From an uncultured Collinsella sp. (lineage in GTDB: Bacteria; Actinomycetota; Coriobacteriia; Coriobacteriales; Coriobacteriaceae), in contig URKV01000041.1 of the NCBI GenBank assembly GCA_900548565.1, positions 1 to 13,012 on the forward strand: a DNA stretch of 13,012 nt, given 5' to 3'. How positions within the stretch are numbered: the stretch's first letter is position 1; each line of letters starts with the position of its first letter. This document shows positions 6,846 through 13,012 of the stretch, piece after piece. A model generated the notes under the pieces. The model had not been told where the DNA came from, did no database searches, and saw nothing but the letters and a program-made list of their open reading frames with translations. A program made the translations under genes and the position numbers.

Positions 6846-7949
6846 TTATTGCATTGCGTAGGGCGAAAGCATGGCACGTTGCGAGCAGCTCGCGAACCAA
6901 ACCGACACGAGCGCGAACATGAAGCCGTTGGCAAAACCGTTGGCAAACTGCATCGCACCGCGCTTCCACCACAGCAGACTACGATGAAGCACACCGTCCG
7001 AAAGCACCATAAACAGGCCCATGGTAAACGGAATAAAGCACATCACGGCAAAGGCCGAGAACACGCCCGAAATGGCCGACAGCACCAAAAACGGCGCCAC
7101 GATGCCCATCAGGTAAAAACCGGTACGAGCTTTGCCTTCCAAGCGCTCAGCCTCAACATGAGCGCGGCCGACCAGGTCGCCGCCCGCGGCACCGTTGGTT
7201 CCGGCGTGACCCATGCCGCCAATGCGGACCTCGTCGCCATCGTGCGTGCCGGCAGGAAACTCAATCGTCTGCTCGGAGGTTACGCGAGTACGACCGCTGC
7301 CACCGCAATCGGGGCAGGGGTCGGCCACGACCTTACCGGAACCGCCGCACTCGGGGCAGACCGACTGGAACGTGCCCGCACCAAACAGGAAGGACAGGTC
7401 GACGTCGATGTGGCCGCGGCCGCCACAGCTTGGGCAGGTATGGGCATGCTCGGAGGAGACAGAACCCGAGCCGCCGCAGTGACCACAGGTATCGAAGCGC
7501 GTATAGCGGACGGTCTTGCGGGCACCGCCCTTGGCCTCCTTGGCGTCCAGTTTGATATCGACGACCACGTTGGCGCCGTTCTCGGGATTGAAGGCAGCCT
7601 GTCCACGACGCTGCTGGCCCCAGGCACCGCCAAAAGGAAAGCCACCCTCAAAGGGATTACCATAGCCCGTGTTGCCGGCGTAGCCGCCACCATAAGGCGA
7701 AGCCGTAGGAGCACCGGCAAATGGACTACCAGAACGCATGGCGTCGTAGCGCGCACGTTTTTGCTCATCCGAAAGCACGGCATAGGCCTCGGAAACCTCT
7801 TTAAACTTTTCCTCGGCATCCGGCTCTTTGTTGACGTCCGGATGGAGCTTACGGGCCTTTTGCTGGAAGGCCTTTTGAATATCACGCGAGGTGGCGTCTT
7901 TGGAGACACCCAGAATCTCGTAGTAATCTTTTTCGTTCATCGTCGCCAT
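6846..7949 (-). CDS. DnaJ-like zinc-finger J-protein with C-terminal transmembrane segments
   Basis: The 367-aa protein begins like DnaJ and ends like a membrane protein. The J domain (7-70) has HPD at 36-38. A Gly/Phe-rich linker runs from 73 to 112. Four zinc-finger repeats follow: CGHCGGSG 155, CPSCGGRG 172, CPECGGSG 198 and CPDCGGSG 212. The first C-terminal beta domain is only partly present (about 220-265: EFPAGTHDGDEVRIGGMG, GGDLVGRAHV). The second substrate domain is replaced by hydrophobic stretches near 277-295, 297-316 and 339-355. Basic residues around 322-330 suggest the J domain is cytoplasmic. The reading frame is uninterrupted, so this is not an obvious frameshift. The ATG at 7949 has AGGAGG at 9-nt spacing; an ATG three codons later is an alternative. 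It lies 58 nt after hemW and directly before dnaJ. A membrane-tethered DnaK co-chaperone is inferred. Confidence 0.88.
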   Translation of the reverse strand: MATMNEKDYYEILGVSKDATSRDIQKAFQQKARKLHPDVNKEPDAEEKFKEVSEAYAVLSDEQKRARYDAMRSGSPFAGAPTASPYGGGYAGNTGYGNPFEGGFPFGGAWGQQRRGQAAFNPENGANVVVDIKLDAKEAKGGARKTVRYTRFDTCGHCGGSGSVSSEHAHTCPSCGGRGHIDVDLSFLFGAGTFQSVCPECGGSGKVVADPCPDCGGSGRTRVTSEQTIEFPAGTHDGDEVRIGGMGHAGTNGAAGGDLVGRAHVEAERLEGKARTGFYLMGIVAPFLVLSAISGVFSAFAVMCFIPFTMGLFMVLSDGVLHRSLLWWKRGAMQFANGFANGFMFALVSVWFASCSQRAMLSPYAMQ

Positions 7950-8007
7950 GCGCGGCAACCTCCTGCTCACAGCAGCGTATATATTCCGGTAATTCTACCC
8001 GAGCGGC

Positions 8008-9240
8008 CTAAGCTAGATCCCAAAACAGCTCGAACAGAACATTTCCATCGAGCCAGCCCAGGTGGGTCGGCGCCAGACGAGCTCGAACATGGCCCGCGAC
8101 GACATCTGCCGAAGTGAAGGGTCCCTCATGGACCCCGAGCGTCTCGGGCACCCAAGTGGCAAGACCCAATTCGAGCGCGCGATCACAGGCAGCTGCCAGC
8201 TCATCGGCCGGGATGACACGAGCCGCGCGAGCCAACAGGTCGGACGCAATACCACGCGTCATGCGACAAGCGAGCATCAGGTCTTCAGCCGCAGCCTCAC
8301 GCTGCGACAGATATTCGGCCTCGAACGCCGTCGCGTCATCGTCACGTTGCACCAGACGCACGCGATACGAATCGCCTCGAGAAGACACACCGGGGAACAA
8401 ACCTGCAAGACGGTCGAAATCCTCGGCGTCGAGCATGCCCGCGGCAGAGCGACCCAGGCCCAGGTAGCCCCGTCCGGTCCAGTAGGCAATGTTATGGGCA
8501 CACTCATGGCCGTCGAGCGCGTAGCTCGCCACCTCATACGGGTGATAGCCGGCGGCACCCAGGAGTTCGCGTGCCACGTCCATGCAGGCAGCCTGAAAAT
8601 CCTCATCAGGCACGAGCGACTCATCGCGGCACGCCATGCAATAAAGGAGCGTCCCCTCCTCGAGCGTGAGCGGGTAAACCGACACATGATGTGGAGCCGC
8701 CGTGAGCACGCCATCAAGCGTGCGCTGCCAACTCGCCGCCGTCTGCCCGGGAAGGCCACACATAAGGTCGCACGACACGTCAATCCCAGCGTTCTTGACC
8801 GTCGCGATGGCGGCGAGCGCCCGATCGGCATCGTGAATACGGCCGATGGCGGTAAGTTCGGTGTTATCGAGCGTTTGCACGCCCAGAGAGACGCGTGTGA
8901 CACCAACCTTGGCAAGCGCAGCGGCAAGCTCGGCGGTCAGCGACTCAGGATTAGCCTCGCAGGTAAACTCAACGGGGGCGCACCGCGCACGAATACGCCG
9001 CGCCAGCTCCACCAGGCGCTCCCCCGCCAGCGACGGCGTACCGCCGCCAACATAGACGGTGCGGATATGGTCAAGGGCCCCAGCCTTGCCAAACGCTTCG
9101 AGGCGCGCGAACAACTGCTCAAAATAGGCATCGAGCGCAGCGCTCAGGTCGCACGGAGCAAAACTGCGCGAGTCAAAGTCGCAGTACCGGCACTTTTGGG
9201 CGCAAAACGGCACGTGCACGTACAGCGCGGTAACGGCCAC
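8008..9240 (-). CDS. hemW: Radical-SAM heme chaperone HemW (HemN-like)
   Basis: HemW is related to oxygen-independent coproporphyrinogen oxidase, but its characterised members bind and transfer heme rather than oxidise the porphyrin. The 410-aa protein starts VTALYVHVPFC and has the cluster motif C13-x3-C17-x2-C20. It also has GGGTPS (65-70), CEANPES (94-100), SLGVQT (118-123), GLPGQT (162-167) and the H249N-x2-YW signature. The three-cysteine motif with a short N-terminus points to HemW rather than HemN, which carries an additional upstream cysteine and a longer N-terminus. The start is GTG at 9240, 2 nt after the dusB stop, with GGAGG 7 nt upstream inside dusB. The lepA-hemW neighbourhood is conserved in Gram-positive bacteria, where hrcA usually follows. 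Here a J-protein follows instead. Confidence 0.92.
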   Translation of the reverse strand: MAVTALYVHVPFCAQKCRYCDFDSRSFAPCDLSAALDAYFEQLFARLEAFGKAGALDHIRTVYVGGGTPSLAGERLVELARRIRARCAPVEFTCEANPESLTAELAAALAKVGVTRVSLGVQTLDNTELTAIGRIHDADRALAAIATVKNAGIDVSCDLMCGLPGQTAASWQRTLDGVLTAAPHHVSVYPLTLEEGTLLYCMACRDESLVPDEDFQAACMDVARELLGAAGYHPYEVASYALDGHECAHNIAYWTGRGYLGLGRSAAGMLDAEDFDRLAGLFPGVSSRGDSYRVRLVQRDDDATAFEAEYLSQREAAAEDLMLACRMTRGIASDLLARAARVIPADELAAACDRALELGLATWVPETLGVHEGPFTSADVVAGHVRARLAPTHLGWLDGNVLFELFWDLA

Positions 9241-9242
9241 CC

Positions 9243-10286
9243 TTAAGCCTCCAGCGGATGAGCGGGCACCGACTCACCGGCGGAAAGCGCGGCCTCGCAG
9301 GCCACCACATCGCGCTCGATATCATCGACCAGAGCCATGAACTCCTCATACGTGGAGCAGCGCACCACATGGGCACGCCAAGCGGCGGCATGGGGCATGC
9401 CCTTTAAGTACCAGCTTGCGTACGTACGGGCACGCGACATGAGCGGCAGGAGCTCATGCGTCAGCGTTAGGTGCTCACGCAGGGCGTCTAAGCGCTCGAC
9501 GGAGCTGCGCGCCGGCACCGGCGTGCCATCGAGCGCAAGGGCGCGAGCATCACCGAACACCCACGGATTGCCGTAGATGCCGCGCGCGATAAACACCGCG
9601 CTGGCACCCGAGCCTTGCAGATGCTCAGCAGCGTCCTCGGCCGAGAGCACATCGCCCGAACCGATCACGGGAATCTCGACGGCGTCGGCAACTTCATCGA
9701 CGACAGACCAATCGGCCTGGCCCGTATAGAGCTGCGTGGCACAACGACCGTGCACGGCAACTGCAGAGACGCCCGCCCCTTCAAGCATCTGGGCAAACGT
9801 TGCGGCGTTGCGGTCCTCGGCATAAAAGCCCTTGCGAATCTTGACGGTCACGGGCACGTGCGCCGCGCCCACCGTGGCCTCGACGATCTTCTCCGCCAGG
9901 TCGGGCGTGCGCATAAGGGCAGAGCCCTCGCCCTTGGTGACAACCTTGCGGGCAGGACAAGCCATGTTGATATCGATGAGCGACAGGCGATCGCCCACAC
10001 GATCCTCGACGGCGGCGACGGCGCTCGCAAACTGATCGGGCTTGGAGCCAAAGAGCTGCACGCAAATCCGCTGCTCCTCGTCGGCCGGCAGCACCAGGCG
10101 CCACGTTTTGTTGCTGGCATAGGCAAGGCCAGCCACGCTCACCATCTCGCTGTAGGCAAGGTTGGCACCGCGGCGGCGGCACATGATGCGATAGGCGGGG
10201 TCGGTCACGCCCGCCATAGGAGCCATAAGGAACGGCTGCTCGGCATAAGCACCCAGCAGCCGCTTGCTGTATTCAGAAAGCGCCAT
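9243..10286 (-). CDS. dusB: tRNA-dihydrouridine synthase (DusB-type)
   Basis: This is an FMN-dependent enzyme that reduces specific uridines in the tRNA D-loop. The 347-aa protein is a TIM barrel beginning with FLMAPMAGVTDPAYR (19-33), which forms the flavin site. The catalytic cysteine is C110 in INMACPARKVVTKGEGSAL. Conserved VKIRKG (148-153), VHGRCATQLYTGQADW (178-193) and the phosphate-binding IGSGDV and ARGIYGNPW segments are present. A helical C-terminal domain follows from about residue 255. The ATG lies 4 nt after the lepA stop. The upstream AAGGTGG is rather distant (about 12 nt), so translation may be coupled to lepA. Three Dus families exist in bacteria; DusB is the usual one in Gram-positives and fits best. 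The 2-nt gap to hemW indicates a common transcript. Confidence 0.93.
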   Translation of the reverse strand: MALSEYSKRLLGAYAEQPFLMAPMAGVTDPAYRIMCRRRGANLAYSEMVSVAGLAYASNKTWRLVLPADEEQRICVQLFGSKPDQFASAVAAVEDRVGDRLSLIDINMACPARKVVTKGEGSALMRTPDLAEKIVEATVGAAHVPVTVKIRKGFYAEDRNAATFAQMLEGAGVSAVAVHGRCATQLYTGQADWSVVDEVADAVEIPVIGSGDVLSAEDAAEHLQGSGASAVFIARGIYGNPWVFGDARALALDGTPVPARSSVERLDALREHLTLTHELLPLMSRARTYASWYLKGMPHAAAWRAHVVRCSTYEEFMALVDDIERDVVACEAALSAGESVPAHPLEA

Positions 10287-10290
10287 AGAC

Positions 10291-12102
10291 CTACTCGTCC
10301 ACCTTGAGGATCGCCATAAAGGCCTCCTGCGGGACCTCGACTGAGCCGATGGCCTTCATGCGCTTCTTGCCCTCTTTCTGCTTCTCGAGCAGTTTGCGCT
10401 TACGCGAGATATCGCCGCCGTAGCACTTTGCAAGAACGTCCTTGCGACGCGCTTTGACGGTGGAACGGGCAATGATCTTGTTGCCGATAGCACCCTGGAT
10501 GGGCACCTCGAACAGCTGACGAGGAATAATCTCCTTGAGCTTGTCGCATAGGCCGCGGGCAAGACCGTAGGCCTTGTCCTTGTGGACGATAAACGACAGC
10601 GCGTCCACCTCGTCGCCCGAAAGCAAGATATCGAGCTTGACGAGCTCGGAGGGACGATACTCGTTGAACTCGTAGTCGAGCGAGGCATAGCCCTTGGTAC
10701 GGCTCTTGAGCTGGTCAAAGAAGTCCAAGATGAGCTCGGCGAGCGGCATATCAAAGCGCATCTCGACCGACTTGCTCGTGAGATGAATCATGTCGGTAGT
10801 AATGCCGCGGTGCTCGATAGCGAGCTGCATGACGGCACCCGTATACTCGGGCGGGCAGATAATCTTGGCCTTGAGGTAGGGCTCCTCGATGCGCTCGATG
10901 CGCGTAGCCTCGGGCAGATCCTGCGGACTGCGGACATCAATCATCTCGCCGTCAGTCTTGTAGACGTGATAGTCCACCGAGGGGCTCGTAGCAATGAGGT
11001 CAAGATTGAACTCACGCTCCAGGCGCTCCTTGACGACCTCCATATGCAGCAGGCCCAAGAAGCCCACGCGGAAACCAAAGCCGAGCGCCACCGAGGTCTC
11101 GGGCTCCCACACCAACGACGGGTCGTTGACGTGCAGCTTATCGAGCGCGTCACGCAGGTTCTCGTAGTCCTTGTTATCGATCGGGAACAGGCCCGTATAA
11201 ACCATGGGCTTGGCCTCGCGGTAGCCGGGAAGCGGCTCGGGGCAGGGATTCGACGCCCACGTGAGGGTATCGCCCACGCGAACGGCCTCGGGGTCCTTCA
11301 GGCCCGTGACCACGTATCCGACCTCGCCGACCGTGAGCGCGTCGACCGGAGTCTCGGCGGGACGCTTGACGCCCACGCCATCGACCAAAAAGTCGCCCTT
11401 TGCCTGCATCATGCGCAGGGTATCGCCCTTTTTGATTGAGCCGTCAAAGACGCGCACCGTGGCGACGACGCCACGATACTCATCGAAGTACGAATCCAGA
11501 ATGAGTGCCTTGAGCGGCGCGTTCGCATCGCCCTTGGGCGGAGAGATCAAAAAGACAATGGACTCCAGCAGATCGTGGATGCCCTCGCCGGTCTTGCCCG
11601 AGACACACACGGCATCATCGGCAGGGATCGCCAGGTCATCCTCGATCTCGGTCTTAACCTCGTCGGGATGAGCCGAGGGCAGGTCGATCTTGTTGATGGC
11701 CGGCACAATGTCCAGATTGGCGTTCATGGCGAGCGTCGCGTTAGAGACGGTCTGCGCCTCAACGCCCTGCGTGGCGTCGACAACGAGCACCGCGCCCTCA
11801 CAGGCTGCCAGCGAGCGCGAGACCTCATAGGTGAAGTCCACGTGGCCCGGCGTATCGATCAGATTGAACTGATACGTCTCGCCATCGTCGGCGTCATAGG
11901 ACACGCGAACGGCATTGGACTTGATCGTGATGCCGCGCTCGCGCTCGATATCCATGGTGTCGAGCAGCTGCGACTCCATGTCGCGTTCGTCGACGGTATG
12001 GGTGAGTTCGAGGATACGGTCACTGATCGTGGACTTGCCATGGTCGATGTGCGCAACGATTGAGAAGTTGCGGATGTGGGAAATGTCAATTGAAGTATTC
12101 AT
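10291..12102 (-). CDS. lepA: Elongation factor 4 (LepA), ribosome-associated GTPase
   Basis: EF4/LepA is a translational GTPase that can back-translocate ribosomes and is linked to 30S biogenesis and stress. The 603-aa length is normal. The G domain shows AHIDHGKST (17-25), RGITI (56-60), DTPGH (83-87) and NKID (137-140). The EF-G-like domains follow. The LepA-specific C-terminal domain ends with VPIQGAIGNKIIARSTVKA and a lysine/arginine-rich stretch including KRKLLEKQKEGKKRM. The start ATG at 12102 gives the standard N-terminus IRNFSIVAHIDHGKST. Codons further upstream lie in the rpsT terminator and are not coding. The ribosome-binding site is weak (TAAGATAG). A TAAGAT hexamer 7 nt before the ATG suggests a leaderless transcript. 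It heads the lepA-dusB-hemW run. Confidence 0.97.
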   Translation of the reverse strand: MNTSIDISHIRNFSIVAHIDHGKSTISDRILELTHTVDERDMESQLLDTMDIERERGITIKSNAVRVSYDADDGETYQFNLIDTPGHVDFTYEVSRSLAACEGAVLVVDATQGVEAQTVSNATLAMNANLDIVPAINKIDLPSAHPDEVKTEIEDDLAIPADDAVCVSGKTGEGIHDLLESIVFLISPPKGDANAPLKALILDSYFDEYRGVVATVRVFDGSIKKGDTLRMMQAKGDFLVDGVGVKRPAETPVDALTVGEVGYVVTGLKDPEAVRVGDTLTWASNPCPEPLPGYREAKPMVYTGLFPIDNKDYENLRDALDKLHVNDPSLVWEPETSVALGFGFRVGFLGLLHMEVVKERLEREFNLDLIATSPSVDYHVYKTDGEMIDVRSPQDLPEATRIERIEEPYLKAKIICPPEYTGAVMQLAIEHRGITTDMIHLTSKSVEMRFDMPLAELILDFFDQLKSRTKGYASLDYEFNEYRPSELVKLDILLSGDEVDALSFIVHKDKAYGLARGLCDKLKEIIPRQLFEVPIQGAIGNKIIARSTVKARRKDVLAKCYGGDISRKRKLLEKQKEGKKRMKAIGSVEVPQEAFMAILKVDE

Positions 12103-12109
12103 GCGGACT

Positions 12110-12115
12110 ATCTTA
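12110..12115 (-). promoter_or_regulatory. Possible -10 element for a leaderless lepA transcript
   Basis: TAAGAT on the minus strand ends 7 nt before the lepA ATG. It matches the TAnnnT pattern and would place the transcription start at or next to the start codon. The rpsT terminator lies immediately upstream, so lepA needs read-through or its own promoter within about 25 nt. No recognisable -35 box is present; the matching position falls in the terminator stem. Leaderless mRNAs with this spacing are common in Actinobacteria, but applying that here is inference. Confidence 0.35.
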
Positions 12116-12127
12116 CCCGAGCGATAC

Positions 12128-12164
12128 AAAAAATGGAGCCTGTTCCATAAAACAGGCTCCATTT
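12128..12164 (-). terminator. Strong intrinsic terminator between rpsT and lepA
   Basis: A 14-bp perfect inverted repeat (12131-12144 with 12151-12164; core GGAGCCTGTT / AACAGGCTCC) has a 6-nt loop. On the minus strand it is followed by a run of six T at 12133-12128, partly overlapping the stem base. It lies 34 nt after the rpsT stop and should end the rpsT transcript. On the plus strand the A-rich side precedes the stem and only TTTA follows it, so it is much weaker in that direction. Confidence 0.93.
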
Positions 12165-12198
12165 ATGCGCGTAATCTGTGTGGTGTGAAATTTACAAC

Positions 12199-12465
12199 TT
12201 AGGCGTTGATGCTGTTCACGAGCTTGGCAAGACCGGACTTGCGGTTGGAAGCCTGGTTCTTGTGGATAACATGCTTGGCGGCAGCCATGTCGAGACGCTT
12301 GGTGACGGTCTTGAGGGCAGCCTGGGCCTTCTCGGCGTCGCCCTCGGCGACGGCGGACTGGACGTGCTTGGTCAGCGTCTTGAGCTCGGACTTGACAGCC
12401 TTGTTACGCATGCGAGCTGCCTCATTGGTGCGGATACGCTTCTTCTGAGACTTGATGTTTGCCAC
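12199..12465 (-). CDS. rpsT: 30S ribosomal protein S20
   Basis: S20 is a primary 16S rRNA-binding protein folded as a three-helix bundle. The 88-aa product begins with ANIKSQKKRIRTNEAARMRNK after the start codon and ends with NQASNRKSGLAKLVNSINA; both are characteristic, and the length is typical. Basic residues are spread along all helices. The start is GTG at 12465, chosen because residues before it do not resemble S20 and AAAGGA lies 9 nt upstream. It is monocistronic by appearance, with an upstream leader of about 75 nt containing inverted repeats and a strong terminator 34 nt after the stop. Its position between holA and lepA is conserved across many Gram-positive bacteria. Confidence 0.97.
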   Translation of the reverse strand: MANIKSQKKRIRTNEAARMRNKAVKSELKTLTKHVQSAVAEGDAEKAQAALKTVTKRLDMAAAKHVIHKNQASNRKSGLAKLVNSINA

Positions 12466-12487
12466 TTCTGGAGTTCCTTTCGAGTTC

Positions 12488-12535
12488 CTTGCAAAAAATG
12501 TATGACACCTCTGAGACACGGTGAGGTCATGCAAG
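12488..12535 (-). promoter_or_regulatory. Structured leader of rpsT (possible attenuator / S20 autoregulatory RNA)
   Basis: On the minus strand, CTTGCA (12535-12530) can pair with TGCAAG (12493-12488). Inside it, ATGACCTC (12530-12523) pairs with GAGGTGTCAT (12511-12502), with a 2-nt bulge. After this inner stem comes ACA and a run of six T (12498-12493), so it also resembles an attenuator, although the stem is imperfect. It is wholly within the rpsT leader. S20 controls its own synthesis in Escherichia coli; a similar role here is inferred. Confidence 0.4.
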
Positions 12536-12540
12536 CGCCT

Positions 12541-12584
12541 ACTATAGCACGCTCCCCCTCAAAGGGATAGAACGAATTTGTCAA
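12541..12584 (-). promoter_or_regulatory. Candidate rpsT promoter elements
   Basis: The gap between holA and rpsT contains a good -10 box, TATAGT (12546-12541), on the minus strand about 75 nt before the start codon. A perfect TTGACA (12584-12579) is also present, but 32 nt separate the two, too far for one promoter. At normal 17-nt spacing, the -35 of TATAGT would be the poor TATCCC. The -10 is credible; the role of the TTGACA is unclear. Confidence 0.4.
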
Positions 12585-12598
12585 ATAGGCAGGTATCA

Positions 12599-12986
12599 TC
12601 ACGATTTTCTCAAGATGTTCGTAATCCAGAGCAAAAGCGCGGTCTCAGAATCGGCCGAACCCTTGAGCGCGAGCTCCACATCAACGGCACCCTCGAGCGC
12701 TGCGACGAGCTCTGCCATCGAAAAGCGACGTGCCCAGGTCAGGTGATTCTTGACCTGCCAGGACTGGAGTTTGAGCGTTGCGGCCAGCTCACGACCCTGT
12801 CCGCGCGCATCGAGCGCCTTGGCAACGATAAGCTCGCGAATGCGGCCGCACAACAATGTGTACGTCCACACGTAGCTCTTGGCGGGCAGTAGATTGAAGA
12901 GCTCGAGCGAGCGGCGCATGTCACGGGCCGAGACTGCATTGAGAAAGTCCCAGGGTTGAACCTCGGCCGTACGTACAATCCAGCGC
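12599..12986 (-). CDS. holA: DNA polymerase III subunit delta, C-terminal part (5' end missing)
   Basis: HolA (delta) is the clamp-loader subunit that opens the beta sliding clamp. Only the last 128 or so residues are present, because the contig ends inside the gene. Visible features are a WDFLNAVSARDMRRSLELFNLL helix pair, a helical stretch with RIRELIVAKAL, and the family-typical WQVKNHLTWARRFSMAEL followed by DVELALKGS near the C-terminus. The full protein is usually 320-350 aa. The missing N-terminal AAA+-like domains should lie beyond the contig. The frame continues into the adapter, where an ATG at 13003 would give the false N-terminus MCIRDR; this is not the real start. The stop is followed by a 133-nt gap before rpsT. 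holA-rpsT adjacency supports the call. Confidence 0.9.
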
Positions 12987-13012
12987 CTGTCTCTTATACA
13001 CATCTCCGAGCC
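12987..13012 (-). other. Illumina Nextera i7-side adapter contamination
   Basis: CTGTCTCTTATACACATCT (12987-13005) is the reverse complement of the Tn5 mosaic end. CCGAGCC (13006-13012) begins the Nextera read-2 adapter tail. Genomic sequence therefore ends at 12986. Together with the left adapter it brackets the contig in the orientation of a library fragment. Confidence 0.98.

Noticed and set aside
7950..8007. Promoter or SD-masking hairpin between hemW and the membrane J-protein gene
   Set aside because: TAGAAT and TATATA hexamers occur, but without a matching -35. A 5-bp CTGCT/AGCAG stem touches the AGGAGG site but is too short to call.
6798..8117. A long plus-strand open frame (439 codons) opposite the J-protein gene, and similar ones at 5403-6686 and 8062-9246
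   Set aside because: Each lies opposite a confirmed gene, has low-complexity His/Arg/Gly-rich translation and lacks recognisable domains.
12103..12162. N-terminal extension of LepA starting inside the terminator
   Set aside because: Those codons are the rpsT terminator stem and U run. LepA proteins start right before the IRNFSIVAHIDHGKST block.

Overview
This window is an assembled contig carrying about 12.9 kb of bacterial chromosome (positions 51-12986). Both ends are untrimmed Illumina Nextera adapter (1-50 and 12987-13012). The DNA is GC-rich by eye. Every gene I can support lies on the minus strand, so transcription runs from position 13012 towards position 1. Protein sequences and gene order suggest a Coriobacteriia actinobacterium, most likely Collinsella or a close gut relative. 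That assignment rests on recalled family resemblance, not on a search.

Layout in transcription order (right to left): the 3' part of holA (DNA polymerase III delta) is cut by the contig end. Next come a promoter/leader region and rpsT (S20), closed by a strong intrinsic terminator. Then lepA, dusB and hemW are packed with gaps of 2-4 nt. After a 58-nt gap comes an unusual J-domain protein that ends in membrane segments, and after an 80-nt gap a conventional dnaJ. A tightly packed run follows: mtaB, phoH, ybeY, dgkA, era and recO, with gaps of 9-15 nt or overlaps. Finally rpsO (S15) follows a 138-nt gap that holds a leader hairpin, and it is closed by its own intrinsic terminator. About 95 nt of hairpin-rich sequence remains before the left adapter.

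The genes form a translation, ribosome-maturation and protein-folding neighbourhood. It contains ribosomal proteins S20 and S15, back-translocase LepA, the rRNA-maturation factors YbeY and Era, the tRNA modifiers DusB and MtaB, chaperone cofactors DnaJ, radical-SAM HemW, lipid kinase DgkA, PhoH ATPase, and the replication/repair proteins HolA and RecO. The order holA-rpsT-lepA-hemW-...-dnaJ-...-mtaB-...-phoH-ybeY-dgkA-era-recO matches the well-known Firmicutes cluster. Here hrcA, grpE and dnaK are absent between hemW and dnaJ, and dusB plus a second J-protein are present.

I found no mobile element, CRISPR array, tRNA or defence system. The best candidate for something under-described is the J-domain/zinc-finger protein at 6846-7949, whose substrate-binding C-terminus is replaced by about three transmembrane segments. 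Other points are RNA leaders upstream of both ribosomal-protein genes, a possible leaderless lepA start, a highly acidic N-terminal extension on Era, and the adapter artefact that would create a false 'MCIRDR' start for holA.
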